NCBI GenBank assembly: GCA_036852015.1
Contig: JAANDG010000299.1
Location: forward strand, 1 to 64,000
DNA length: 64,000 nucleotides
Source: Pelodera strongyloides
Taxonomy: Eukaryota > Nematoda > Chromadorea > Rhabditida > Rhabditidae
Direction of reading: 5' to 3'
Every line of letters starts with the position of its first letter. Position 1 is the first letter of the stretch. The notes under the pieces are model-generated. The model was given only the letters and a program-made list of their open reading frames with translations, was not told the DNA's origin and searched no databases. The position numbers and the translations under genes are program-made. This document shows positions 20,930 through 33,300 of the stretch, piece after piece.

Positions 20930-21095
20930 CTCTCTTTCGCGCAGCTATGATGCACACCCACTTACGCGCAGCTATGGCGCACCCCTCTTTCGCGCAACTA
21001 TGACGCACCCTCCTTCGCGCAGCTATGGCGCACACCCACTTTCGCACAGCTATGGCGCACCTCTCTTTCGCTCAGCGTAGCTGTGGCGCATCCCC
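20930..21095. repeat. CGCGCAGCTATGGCGCAC tandem array, long form
   Basis: Six to seven imperfect units of about 24 bases, each with GCAGCTATGGCGCAC or close variants. Confidence 0.8.
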
Positions 21096-21409
21096 ATTAT
21101 TTTATCCCAGTTATGGGATGGCGAATATAATTTGAACATGTAAAAAGCTTGGCTCATACCGGAGAATGCAGAATCGGGATAGGTTATTAAATAAATAATA
21201 ACATTTTCAGATTTTTCGTGGCCTGCTAACTACAAACTGCCACAATTTTATCGTAGTTGGAAAACCAAATAAAAAATTCACGCTTTTCGTGTTTCATTAC
21301 GGAATTTTTTTATGACCCATTTTGCCGTGTTTCATTTGAATAGAACGATTGTACGTGAGTTCAATAACATGCTTGCTAGAGTCCTCGAACCCTCCCTCGC
21401 AAATTTGTG

Positions 21410-21580
21410 TTAAAGCGAAATATCGGCCGGTTTTTGAATAGACCAGCATTCTTACGCAGCGTATGCAAATGAACATAAATTAGAATAAAATCACGATCTA
21501 AATACGAGCAAGTTAGCATAAATGCGTAAGAATTCAGTTGTGCACGACGCGTTTCAAAACCGGCGGGTATTTCGCTTTAA
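21410..21580. mobile_element. TTAAAGCG-ended MITE (uninterrupted paralogue)
   Basis: TTAAAGCGAAATATCGGCCG at the left and GGCGGGTATTTCGCTTTAA at the right. It has the same internal sequence as the interrupted outer element at 11253-11620, so it shows the empty site. Confidence 0.85.
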
Positions 21581-22708
21581 GATTTACATTCTGTACAACG
21601 AGAGTAATAGGATTTCGTAGTCATGTTGTATCTTCTTTTTGGTTCTTCTTTCATCTTTTAATTAACGACTTACCTACGTAATCTACGTTTTTTTTGCGAC
21701 ACTCTTTGAATATACTGTACATTATTTTTTGTTTATTATTATTTTTCCATATCTATCGTATCTTAGTTTTACATAAACTTTTTTTGTTGTTGTTTTATTG
21801 TCATATAGTTTAACGCATAAGTTTACAAACAATTGTTCCAAACTGCAAGCGAGATTCTGATAATTCTCACAGAAACGATTGCAGGAAAAGTTTGTGTGTT
21901 TTCTTGCACAACAAGAAAGGAGTTTGTTGGTCAATGTCAAAAAGAGTCAGCCCTAGTGTAAGTTCTAATACCAAAAACTGCAAAACGAGAGTGGGTCTGA
22001 AGGTGTTGATCAGGCTGGGGAAGCTCAGATGTCTCGCGGACGCGATCCGGCCACTGTCAACGCGCGGGTGCTTTTGCCTGCTGCCTTTGGGCCCTGAGCC
22101 GTACGCACCTCCTTGTCCGCCCAGGAATCGCCCAGCTCCCCGGACAATCCCCTGGTGACGCGTCGCTTGGCACGGACGTCCGGTCGCCGACATAGAGACA
22201 GCGCCCAGAACTCCCGACCTCACTCCATCCACCACTCTCTACTGCCTAGAAGCTGGCTTACAGGCGCCCGCCACGACGCCCAGTGGTTACACGTTTTGTT
22301 AGGTCGCATATATAGCCCCTTTCCCTTTGCATGTTGTCCTTGGCTGCAGCGAGACAGTGTACGTTTCAGAGAGAGCGACAGATATAAAACGTTTCCATTC
22401 ATACTTGGACAAAAAGAAAACTAGAGAATCGTTATGCTACTAAAGTAATGAAACACATAACAAGATAGCGTATAAAGATAGATTACCAACTAGCAAACTG
22501 ATGAAAATCGTGCTGGGTGCGGCGAAACCCTGGCGAGGAAATGTCTCGTGGCGAGATCTTAGCACAGACTGGGTAGGAAATGCGAATCAGTTATGCAGTA
22601 TATGCGCAGAGTTTTCTGCTTTCAGTGGATATTCAGTGACTCGTAAGACGCTGGCGAAAATCTGGCGAAAACAGGGTGAGGTGCGTGGCGAGATGTAGGC
22701 GGCCAGCC

Positions 22709-22770
22709 ACACGAACGCGGATGGTGCAACACGAACGCGGATGGTGCGACACGGAACGCGGATGGTGCGC
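22709..22770. repeat. 21-base tandem repeat, three copies
   Basis: Three successive units containing ACGAACGCGGATGGTGC, the last with a one-base insertion. Confidence 0.85.
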
Positions 22771-23205
22771 GGCAAATGCAATCAGATGCGCATACATCGC
22801 GTCGCGCACCTCGTCCAGTCTTCCATAGAGCCGGCCATTCGCCAGGTTCTCGCGAGTGCACCGATCAACCTTTCGCGAGAACCTGGCGAAGGCTGGATGA
22901 GATACTGCGCTTTCCATACAATGTTTTTTTTCAGCATGGCTACAAAGAAATAAATATTTTACGCCCCAAGGTCTGCTTCTTTATGCAAAGTTTGTTCAAT
23001 AAACTATTTTAAAGCTAATGGTTGCAGCTACGTACTCATCGACGTCTTCGCACTTTGGGCTAGCCCGTTGTTCTTTATTTATACTTTTTTTTTTTGAATT
23101 CTCATGTTTTTCACCGAAAATCTTTCCAAGTATAACAAACATTTATTCCATAAAATATATCGATTATATTCAACATAGCAACTCGTAGCGGATATACATT
23201 TGATA

Positions 23206-24336
23206 TAAAAAATAACATGTTTGATAGAGATCACTGACTGGGGGAGCTAAGTATTTTTGTGTCTTGGGCAAATTGTTCTAATTAGGTATTATTAATTTGT
23301 AGTGTAAACTGATGGTGAGAAGCAAATCTACTATTTGACGTAACAACGAAAAACAGCTAATAACTAAAGGAGTGTGCCACCTAACACCACGTAAGCTAAC
23401 TACGATAAATGATAATGAGAAATATTAGAAGCTCTGAACTTAATTATAATCATAATATTTGCAACTACAAACTACAAAAATGGATAGGCCGACCCGAGTA
23501 CGCTATTTTAAGCACTATCACACTATAGAGTACTAACAAGTGCTATCGATCGACAATAACTGGAAATCAATCAATAGTTATTAGTTTTAAAGCGGTATGA
23601 TACGTGGTTTTGAAAATCACGCTGGACAACAGCATTCACGTGAATTACATGCAAGTTGTGTTCCATTATGTACTGGATATATACAGAACTGCGCAGAAAT
23701 GATAATTCTTACAGTTGCTCAGCTCTGGATTCAAAACCACGTGTTACACCACTCAAATAAATAGTAAGCAGCAGGCCATCCGTATGCCAATTAACAATTA
23801 TGGGTACGATATCTACAGTAGGAAAGAGAGAAAGCAAATCGTTGATTAGTAAGAATATATCATCTCGGTTACTACAGAACTATTCACATGCATTGGAAAA
23901 AATAAAAACTTAACAAGTACTCGGATACCAGCGCAGAAAATTATCACTTTTAAATTGTCAACTAATTACTAACGATGATGAAATTATAAATCTAATTATG
24001 TAATTACCGAAAAGGCTCCAACTAACCAGAAGGTCATTAGGCTAGGGAATCTAATATGCAAATTCTTTTCTAATAATAATACTGCTAATTAGCATAATTA
24101 GTACAAAATGATCAGAAAAAGCGACGATATGACGTAAGCATGGAAGGCTAGTAAACGTAAACGAACACCCAAAAATTACAGTAACTCGAATGATGGTTGC
24201 GTTATAAATATATTCTGATTTAGCGATAGAAAGAGCTGGGTGTAAGCCACCGTAGTGTATAATTATAATTATAATTTTCTTGCTACATTATGTGCTATCT
24301 ATTAAATTATCGATTGAATTCAAATTAATTGATAAT
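23206..24336. other. Gene-free AT-rich spacer
   Basis: AT-rich sequence with one fold-back element (about 23587-23765, TTAAAGCGGTATGATACGTG and a complementary right end near CACGTG). No exon recognised on either strand. Confidence 0.5.
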
Positions 24337-25621
24337 TCAAGCAAATACCGGTTTATCAAACGATATAGTAGGCGATGATACCGGAGTTACAACGGGTAGA
24401 GACTCAGTGGAACCGCGGTCAGACCCAGACAACGAGAGTGAAAGGGGCGGAGACGCGTAGGACCCATTCGGGGCCATACAGTCCATATCCTCACCATGCT
24501 GAAACAAATGAAATTAGGTCAGTATATAAGTCGGATATTCTACCGTACATGCTCCAAATGGTGCGCCAACAAGTATCGGATATGCGTAGAAATATGGCAT
24601 CAAGGTTACAAAGAAGATCAAATCAAGACAATGAATTTATATCCTACCGTGCATGGTTCAAATAGTGTACCAACTACAAAAAAGCGCCCTAATTCGTGGG
24701 TTAAAAGTACAGTATCTCACCTGTAACATCTTCAGCTTATTGGCCAGTTTTTCTCCGAAACGGACACGGTATCCAGGTGATATGTCGTCCATAAGGGCAT
24801 ACAATGAATCGTAGTATTTAGTGAAAAGGTCCAGTCTGGTGAAATCACCAATCATACAATCAGTCCTTAGCGAAGTTATGCGCCAGCCCTTCAGCGTTAA
24901 CTCGAGGCAGTAGGGTTGACCTAGAATTCAGAAAATAAAAAAAATAAGCTTAGAGCGAAATGCTAGCCCCTTTGGAAAATTTGCATATGATAAGCAAATC
25001 CTATGTATCCTATGCTAATTTTGCGCGATCGTCCACGGCAATCGCGCAAAATTAGCATAGGATACATAGGATTTGCTTATCATATGCAAAGTTTCCAAAG
25101 AGGCTGGCATTTCGCTTTAAAAGGATTAAATCAATACCAGAACCATGCATCGCCATACAGATGGGAAAATCGAAACGTGACAACCGAAGAAAGAGATTTT
25201 TGCGCCAATAGTACGGGAACCTGTGGTGCGTCTCCTGGCCTGGCGCACCAGTGGCAAATAAACCGCTAAAAATCAAACGCACAAACCTTCAACGGTGGTA
25301 ACATTCACAAAAATGAGGTCCGGTGTTCGTGGCAGCATTTCCGAGACGGAAATCTGCTGGACAGCGAACGAAAGCTGAAATACGGTATATCGTATGGAAT
25401 TATGGTATGTGTGTACATATACGGTAAGAGGCGTCAAGAAAACAGAACTGTACTGTAATGACTCTAGTTACGGTATGTAATTATTACTGTAATTATCAAG
25501 CGCTTACCTCATGGACAGCTGCAATTGCCTCCAACTCCAGACTCTGTTCACCTCGGCTGGCGGGGTTCGTGCCTGCTAGAGAACGATTCAACGATCCAAC
25601 CTTATTTAACGACAGGCCCAT
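24337..25621 (-). CDS. GSKIP: GSK3-beta interaction protein (GSKIP) with C-terminal extension
   Basis: GSKIP anchors PKA and binds GSK3-beta. Minus-strand exons: 25621-25508 (ATG), 25374-25287, 24920-24721 and 24498-24337 (stop TGA). All introns are GT-AG and the phases agree, giving 187 residues. The end of exon 1 and exon 2 read LELEAIAAVHE and LSFAVQQISVSEMLP, matching the family's PKA RII-binding helix (E-A-V-V-x-V-L-F-A-V). Exon 3 reads QPYCLELTLKGWRITS and then the family signature YDSLYALMDDISPGYRVRFG, EKLANKL, which is the GSK3-binding helix. Vertebrate GSKIP (about 139 residues) ends just after this point. Here exon 4 adds 53 Ser/Pro-rich residues. The start ATG agrees with the N-terminus being variable. 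CLU/CLUH proteins share the domain but lack this size and layout. Confidence 0.85.
24950..25120. mobile_element. Near-perfect fold-back element in GSKIP intron
   Basis: The left arm contains TTTGCATATGATAAGCAAAT and ATGTATCCTATGCTAATTTT. The right arm is its complement. The arms are about 80 bases with almost no loop, ending ATTTCGCTTTAA. Related to 59951-60121 and 39596-39763. Confidence 0.9.
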
Positions 25622-26431
25622 CGATCTGCAAAGGAATATCGATTTATTGATTTGTTTAGTTATCGATTGGTGTAATGGTCCCATTTATTGATTTACTGAT
25701 ACCTTCATTATTCTACTTTCACTATCGCCAATTAATAAGGTATTACGGTATTACTTTCACGTGAATTATCACATGTCTTTTCTTTTTAAGTATATACTTT
25801 ATCAGTTTACAATCAGCTATGATACCCGGTCAGGGAATCAGTGATATATAAGTTGCTATCATTTTTACCTTCACTGAAATTGTCCCACAATCTAATTGCC
25901 ATGGTAATTAATAGTTCCCAGGATAGAGATACTATCAAAGAAAAACTATGTTGGTCATCATCCATCAGCTGACATAGTGACAAACGCGAAAAATATTGCT
26001 CTCATCTCTCGCAATGTTACAACAAAAGCACGCGTGGTTATGACGTAAATCGCCCCGAGAAGATTTGTTGACCAAAGTGTTAACCTTTCGGGTAATTAGG
26101 AAAATAATAAGGGTAATTTGAGGAGTGTGTCACGGGAAGTAACTTGTTGTCAAGGATAACATTCTTCACTGTGATGTCAAGAACAACGGCTAGCCACTAA
26201 GTGAGGCAATTGAATCTAATTGTATTAAATTGACGTATTATTTGAAGTTAAAGACGTTAGATGCGGAAGAGAGAGAGGGAAAGAGCGAACACATAGAGAG
26301 TTAGAGAGAGCTAGAGAGAGGGGAGATGTGGAAAGCGAACGGAAGAGGCAGAGACAGAAGTAGACAGATAGCAAAGATATTTCCTCATCGTAATCTCAAC
26401 GCTTGACCTAATCATATCTCACAATCAGTCC

Positions 26432-26520
26432 AGAAGCCGTATTCACCAACACGCAGGGAGCCCTCCCTGGCCTCCCCAGAGAGCTAAAGAGTGGGAGCTC
26501 CCTTTGTGTTAGTGGCCTCA
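26432..26520. mobile_element. GAGGCCGTATT-family MITE
   Basis: Left end AAGCCGTATTCACCAACACG, same inner CAGGGAGCCCTCCCTGGCC as the copies at 14201 and 55272. The right end is partly lost. Confidence 0.6.
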
Positions 26521-27324
26521 GCTAGGTGTTTTCAGAAAAAACGCTGTCTTTGGTCTGAACCTGTTGCCGATTATAATAATTGCCGTGGTTTCATGACAAG
26601 CCCAGAAGTAAAACGCCGCAGAATGTGCAAAAGTCGAGTTCAAAATGTCACCCCCTCAAAATTCCTCCCAACTGTTTTTCCCCGGTGAAGTTTAAGAGAA
26701 TGGCAATATAAGATCAGTTTCTCCCTGTGTGAGACACACACACGTGATCGGAACAGTTGGAAACTTTTGGTTTTTGAGTTTTTTTTCCCTCTATTAAGAT
26801 GAAACTCTGTGATAGGGGAGAAATAGAGAGAGACATGGGTAGTTGAGAGCTAGAGACAGAGGGATAATGGAAGAGAGAGAAGAGATAGCTGGGAGATGTA
26901 AGAGCATAGAGAGAACGTGAAGCAAGAGGTAGACAAACGTAGATAGAAAAGAGAGGAAGATAGAGAAGTAAGAGATAGAGATATCGACATATTATATAGA
27001 AGAAGAGGGGAGAGAGAGAGAGATAGAGAGAGAAAGAGAGAGAGAAGAATGATACACACTAAATATGGACTCGGACAGAATGTTGAAATAGTTTCGAAAA
27101 GCGGAAATGCTCAAGGACGACGCTCAACTATGACTAACCATGCAATGTCATGCTTGATTACGGTAGATAAGCTTATAGTGCACAGACTTACTCAGGCATT
27201 ATATATAGTTAGATTCAAAATCGATTATAGCATCTTTTACGAGAAATCTCAACAATTTTCGGTGCAAGCGATGAAGAGTACTCAAAGTGTTTAATAATGA
27301 AAAACAACGACTGATGTCAAAATT

Positions 27325-27500
27325 AAAGCGTTATGGTACGCGGTTTGTGAAACGAATATTTGACACTCTTGTTTTATATGCAAATGGTGTTGCACTCTCT
27401 GTGCGAAATTCACGGAAAGGCACTTGATTTGCATATAATATATGGGAATGCAGTTGAACCACGTTTTTTAAAGAAACCACGTTTCACACAGCTTTAAGAA
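27325..27500. mobile_element. Fold-back element with CACGTTTC termini
   Basis: TTAAAGCGTTATGGTACGCG and GGTTTGTGAAACG at the left. CCACGTTTCACACAGCTTTAA at the right in reverse sense. Inner TATATGCAAAT motifs occur at both ends. Similar elements lie near 23587, 43140 and 44365. Confidence 0.65.
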
Positions 27501-29204
27501 ATAATGAACTTACAATGGTGATGTCGATCCTCCAAATCCTGACCCACATCTAATACAGGGAATCGGCTCCGACTTGATCATTGTAATTATCAAAGCAATT
27601 ATACTTGTAATTATCTCCTTGGGTAATTAAACTCTCAGCGAGTTTCGGTTCAGTTTCTTGTGATAGGAAAGTCCTTTGTCTGATAGCCTGGGAATCACAC
27701 TTATATGACACCGAAAATGGGGCGGAGCCACGGAAAACGCACGTGAAGACGAGAGAACATGAACAAGCAAGAGAGACGAGAGGAGCGAATAAAATGGGCG
27801 GAGCTTACAATGAAAAAGAGTACGTAGAAAGTGAGGTCGCAGAGAAGTCGACGAATTAATGTTCCACCAAATAGTGGACAATATGGTTTGGTCTCGAAGC
27901 GATATGGACTTTGATTAATTGGCAAACGACCAAGTGGGCAAAATTCAACGATCGTCATTTTTGTTTTCATGGGAAAGTCTTCTACAACCGAAAGTTTGCC
28001 AATTGTAAGCCAAGGAGAGCGCCATGAGGTCGCGAACACAGTTATGTGCACCCAAGTTCGCGCACACCTGGCGTGCCAATGGCTCACAGCGATGTGGGTG
28101 GTCTGGGTTTTGTCGCTGCAACAATTTGGCGCACTTCTTTTTTTGTGGCAACTCACTGTTAACGTATATATTTGTCTACCTGCCCGGTATGAAGGCCGAG
28201 CTCACACACAACTTGTTCGAGCTTTTTTGTTAAAATTCTTATGAAAACAAACGTTAGTGAAAAGGCGTAACATGATTAGCCAGTTACTACCTCCCACTCA
28301 AGAATGCACCCAAAAATGTCCGTCAAATCACATTAAATTTAATCGATGACGTAATTTATATACTCGAATCCAGTGTCACTATTTCACGTAAATCAAATCA
28401 AGCAGGGAACGGTGACCCCTAATCCAATCTAAAAATTACCTTGTTGTTATTCAGCGAATCGGAAGAAATACTGGTTTTAAAGGTGTACGAGGACCAAAGC
28501 AAAGCTATAGTATAAGATTAGTTGTTTTGATAGGTTTTGATTCTACTTCTTGTATACCGACATACCGTACGTATACTTTCTCTTTAATAAATCAATCCCC
28601 ATTTGTTACTATAATTTTTTAGTAAGTTAAATCAGGGGATCGTATTCACTGAAAAAAATTGAACCCAGCATGACTAAGCGCTATGTCCTCCGATTAAAAT
28701 CGATGTCACTTGTCACAAACATTATTGTCATTGTCATTGTCATTATCAACACATAAATGATGATGTCATGATTAGCTCTCTGTCAAACTGGAAACACAGA
28801 ATTGTCAAGAAAAAAAGTAAAGGAAACAAGTAAAACCAGCCAGGCACAATAGGCATCAAAGTTTAAAATAGCCCAGTTGATGTGTCAGACGAAAATAGCA
28901 GTGTCACGAAAAAAAAACTGGTTACGCGTGTTTTTTAAAGATACGGAAGGTCTTTATTTATGATTAATGTCCCAGACATACTGATCTATTAAAGGGGAAG
29001 GAAAAATAAAATGCAGTACTTCAGTGCCGGTGGAAAGAACTTTTTTAAAGGGATGTTCATGGTTCCTTGAAAAAAAATGAAAATGTCCAGCAGGTCACAA
29101 AAAAAGCCTACCTATAAGTAAGTCCTATAAGCTATAAGCTATAAGTAAACCAATAGATTAAGAGTATGAAAACTTGTAAATTAAATTATTATATAATTTC
29201 GCTT

Positions 29205-29371
29205 TTAAAGCGAAATACCGGTCGATTTTTGAAACGCATCGTGGACAATTGAATTCTTTGGTATTGATGATAATTTGCTCGAATTCAGCTCGATTTTTTA
29301 TTCTAATTTAGGCCTATTTGTATATGCTGCATAAGAATGTGTTTCAAAAACCGGCCGCTTTTTCGCTTTAA
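29205..29371. mobile_element. TTAAAGCG-ended MITE
   Basis: TTAAAGCGAAATACCGGTCG at the left, CCGGCCGCTTTTTCGCTTTAA at the right, inner TTTGAAACGCATCGTGGAC. Confidence 0.85.
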
Positions 29372-29566
29372 CGGAAAATCTACATACATTTGCACGTTTG
29401 TCGTAAACCAGAGTTCAGAATTACCAGACAACCAGACATGTTGTCTATGTCTATGAAAACTGCACTTAGTTCCTAAATTATGTTTCTTTTTTTTTATCAG
29501 AAAACAATGAAAAACAATAGTGCACAAAGACCGTAAGTCATCAAGAGTTGAATCGACAATTGAAAT

Positions 29567-29751
29567 TTAAAGCGAAATACTGGCCGGTTTTTGAAACGCA
29601 TCGTGAACAACTGTATTCTTATGCAGCTTATGCAAATGAGCAAAAATTAGGATAAAAAAACTAGACCCCAATTAGACCCCACTTCGCATAAATGCATAGG
29701 AATGCAAGTACTTGAGATGCGTTTCAAAAACCGGCCGGTATTTCGCTTTAA
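29567..29751. mobile_element. TTAAAGCG-ended MITE
   Basis: TTAAAGCGAAATACTGGCCG at the left and CCGGCCGGTATTTCGCTTTAA reading in at the right, 196 bases after the previous copy ends. Contains a pair of GACCCC boxes in the middle. Confidence 0.9.
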
Positions 29752-29904
29752 AATGACTTTTGAATTTCACAGTTTTGCCTTTTTTTCGTGCAGCAATCGG
29801 GAGATTTTGGAACTGGAAAGGGCAAGACACACATTACCAAACTGTGCCTCGTGCACTCTTGCTAAATATGGGCAACCCGACAAAAATATACTAAAAATTA
29901 GTGG

Positions 29905-30002
29905 TGTTGAGAGAGAGAGAGAAAGAAAGAGAGAGAGAGAGGGAGAGAGAGAGAAAGAAAGAGAGAGAGAGGGAGAGAGAGGGAGAAAAAGAGAGAGAAA
30001 GA
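29905..30002. repeat. (GA)n-rich tract
   Basis: About 95 bases of GA/GAA/GGGA simple repeat. Confidence 0.9.
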
Positions 30003-30289
30003 ATGTCTTCCAGACAATGAGCAAACAATCTCTGTTATTTTATGCCTAAGTCACGTGAATCTTGTTTTTACTAGATCATACATTACGTGTACTTTCATTA
30101 TAATAAATTTCCCCATGTAGGTTTTTGCAGGCAACTTCCAGGCAGATCTATGGTCATATCCCGGTTGTTTTTCAATTTTTATAGAGGAAAAATCCCAAGT
30201 AAACACCTTGTGCAGGCGCCATAACGAGGTTTTTTATGGATAACCCATGCTCATGCAGCATGTTGTGTGGTTACGAAATGGGCAATTCC

Positions 30290-30395
30290 ACTGAGGAAAC
30301 TTGGCCGGTGCGCCGCCTACACCAGGCCCTAAATGGGTGGGCCGCCATGCCTGGGACCACACGTTTTTTTGTACCCGCGCACCGGCCAGTTTCGA
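30290..30395. mobile_element. GC-rich inverted-repeat element
   Basis: Left GGCCGGTGCGCCGCC and right CCCGCGCACCGGCC are complementary around a GTGGGCCGCCATGCC centre. It resembles the block at 44036-44345. Confidence 0.55.
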
Positions 30396-30399
30396 GTTG

Positions 30400-33300
30400 T
30401 CGGGAGAAATTGAATATTTTATTTGCAAATTCGGCGTGGATTCTAATCTGGCGCTATTTTGGAAATAACGGTAGAAAGGTCAGTTAAAAAAAATGTAATA
30501 TTGTAAATGTTCCTTCAGTTCTAAGTTCTATTTTAGTAGTCAATTATGAGAAGAAGAAACCTCATGCCTTGAAAAGCATAAATTACTTTTTTTTTTACTT
30601 CTTCACGTGTTTTCTTTTTTACTTTTTTTCACGAACGCATTCCCCCGACAACCACATTCCATTGAAGGCTAAAACGGTAAAAAGTCATAAACCAGTAATA
30701 AATCTCCTATGATGCTCTTGGGAGAAACTGATAAAACCAACTGATAACAATTCTTGCAAGTTTCATTTTCTTCCAAAATTTTCTACGTAAATCCTCAAAT
30801 ATTTCCCAAAGATAAAGAAACTGAACTAAAATTCCACAACATGACGAGGTCATGGTCATGGTGTAAAAATGTTTCACGAAGGAAAAATGCTCATCGATTG
30901 AACTCATTGAACTACCGTATTCTGGAAAAGGTCCCAATGAGAAAACGCGACGCACGTGAAAATTACTTCCAGATAAGACGCGACGCACGTGGATCAAGTG
31001 CGATCACGTGCTTGTAACAAAAAAAAACAGGGATGTATAAGTGGACATGTCGCGCCGTATAAGGTATGATCTATCGAAACGACGATCCATCACTTTAGAT
31101 ATTATTAGGATAACTTTTCGTTGACAAGCAAATAAATAAAAATAGAAACAGAAATGGAAACGAAAAGGATATTTGATAGCATTCATGAAAAATAATAAGA
31201 CACACGTGGCACATGACAAACATTGAGAGTTTCTTAATTGATGTAAAAAAGGACGTCCCGAGAAGGAAAGAACTTAATTCCGGATTTCTGGTAGATTAAA
31301 AAAATCAGTTCACGCTAATTCATGCACATGTGCGGAAGGGAAAGACTTACAAAAGAATATTAAAGTGACATGGCACCTGGTTGAATCATTTGCAAATAAT
31401 ACATGAGAAGTCAAGCAGTCTTTCCACAGACACCGTGCCGCACAGCTTTAATAATAAGCCGTGGAACATTCCAGACGCAGCCGGACGGCTCGGACTGAGT
31501 GTGTACTTGTGTATCCTGGTTCCTGATCTCTGGGATGTGTGCGCTCTAATGGTTGCACACCATGGCCTTGGTGCTTAGTTTCGAATATTCTCGAAAAGGG
31601 GCGTGGTCAGGCGTTATTGGTGCAGCCGCACCCCACTATGCATTGAAAAAGTGCACGTGTCGTTGACAAACGGGGAACCCCTTTTACCCTCAAGGTTCAG
31701 GCGAGAGCATAGTTTACAACGGAGCGCTTACCGGGAAACTTATCGCCGGGAGTGGTGGGTGAAAAGGTTGGGAATGATGGGTACGTACACCACCTCGGAG
31801 GTACCAATGACATGGTGCTCTAACAATGGCAACCATTACCAGTAGGTGGTCTAGGGGATCGTTACCGATAAGGTAATCGCTGGGGAAGGACTAACGCCCA
31901 AGAGCTCCCAAAAGGAGCTTTTCGACTTGGGAACGAGAGGCTAATATATCAAATGCAAGGAGATCAAATATCCCCCGCCCCTATCGGAACTTACCTACTG
32001 AATAAAAATCATTTATATAGTACCAAAACAAAATGATGTGGCTTGATCGTTCTCTGTGCTACCGGCTGTAAACAATCAACATGTACTTCGCTCGGAGGCT
32101 ATTTGCAAGGGTCAAGGGGTTCCCCGCACCCATATGCCCACATGACGTCACTTGGGGCGTATGATGCACCCAGAGTAATAGCTTCTCTGAATCTGGTTAT
32201 GGGAGTTTGGTTTCCATCCGGACGGGACTCCCCCTATTATGATCAGGGAAAAGGGCAGAACCAGCGCAGCTTTAGGCCAACACCGCTGAATCTTCAGTTT
32301 GGCCATGGGTGCGCAAGAAATTTGCCAAGTGTTCGCCATGCTTACTGCATAACTTTTTCGCACAGATTAAGTGCACGGCGCTACCTTGTTTTTCTCGGCA
32401 CAAAACTACAAGCATTACATGAGGTTATCAAAATATAAATTACTGATAAAACCTCAGCTCCTGCAAAAGAGTCTGTTGCAACCTTGCAGGTGATGATGCA
32501 ATTGTGCACCATTACTTGGCAACGAGCCAAGAGGTACATCGAGTGTCAGCCTGTCAGCTACACATGCATACGTCATACAATGGTACCCTTGACGGGTCAC
32601 GGCATGTAAATAATTGATCGTTCTTTATACAGCGCATGATGATTGTTGATCTATACTGCTGTAGAATAAATATGTCGTTAGACTAGACTACAAGAAAAAA
32701 AATGAGTCTCCAGAAATGGTGGTATTCAAAATAATATGGTGTTTTTTTACAAATGAGACTAAAATGATGACCTGATTCAGCGCTTTGTGTAAAGATGTGA
32801 TTTGTGATCTAATTTGTCCTGATATCAAGCAATTAGTCAGCAAAAAGTTGCTAAACCCGATAACACGGATGGAAAATAACTAGGAAAAAGGGGAAAATAT
32901 AGAATTACAGAGGTTGGCTCGTATTGTGTATGAAGAAACGATTATGTGACCCAGTATGAGAGGTACGTACGAGGTACATGTGTACCCAAAAAAATCATAT
33001 ATTTACCGGACACTATATAGAATGCGAAATCAAACACAAACACAAACACAAATAAAAGTGGTAGTTATCAAGTTATCTTTGAAAAGTACAATTTCGAACT
33101 TAACTGGGGAACATAAATAATGGTTTGCACTGACGTTTTTAATTAAAAACTACTATATCTTCTGGACATAAATTGAATGAGAAGCGTCAAGGATAAAAAA
33201 ACCCATGAAAGACAGGCCGTAGACGTTTGCAAGCTGTAATATAGGTGGCAATTTCTCTCACAAAGAAAGGGGTCAGAATATGATAGAAAGGGACCAATAA

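Larger units (their letters stand above)
20537..23205. repeat. 2.6-kb interspersed repeat, copy 2 (fuller left end)
   Basis: Colinear with 10599-14020. Its left end (20537) reads CAGTGCGCGTCATAAGTATC then CGGACACCCCC, which resembles terminal repeats of Tc1/mariner elements. Copy 1 lacks this end and no matching right terminus was found. It contains the long CGCGCAGCTATGGCGCAC array (20930-21095), an uninterrupted TTAAAGCG element (21410-21580), the GC-rich blocks, and a 21-base triple repeat at 22709-22770. A non-autonomous DNA transposon or a composite of several is the likeliest reading. Confidence 0.75.
25622..29200. other. Gene-poor region with repeats
   Basis: Contains (GA)-rich tracts (about 26265-26360 and 26820-27048), a MITE of the GAGGCCGTATT family (26432-26520), a fold-back element (27325-27500), a GC-rich self-complementary block with AGCGCCATGAGG and GCGCACACCTGGCG (about 27990-28135), and a short TTGTCA array (28722-28745). 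Open frames here are chance frames over simple repeats. No supported exon. Confidence 0.55.

Noticed and set aside
24375..24665. 96-codon plus-strand frame
   Set aside because: It overlaps the antisense of GSKIP exon 4, which is supported by splice sites and phase. It is a shadow frame.
25003..25282. Open frames on both strands around 25.0-25.3 kb and 60.0-60.3 kb
   Set aside because: They run through the fold-back elements and are products of the inverted repeats.
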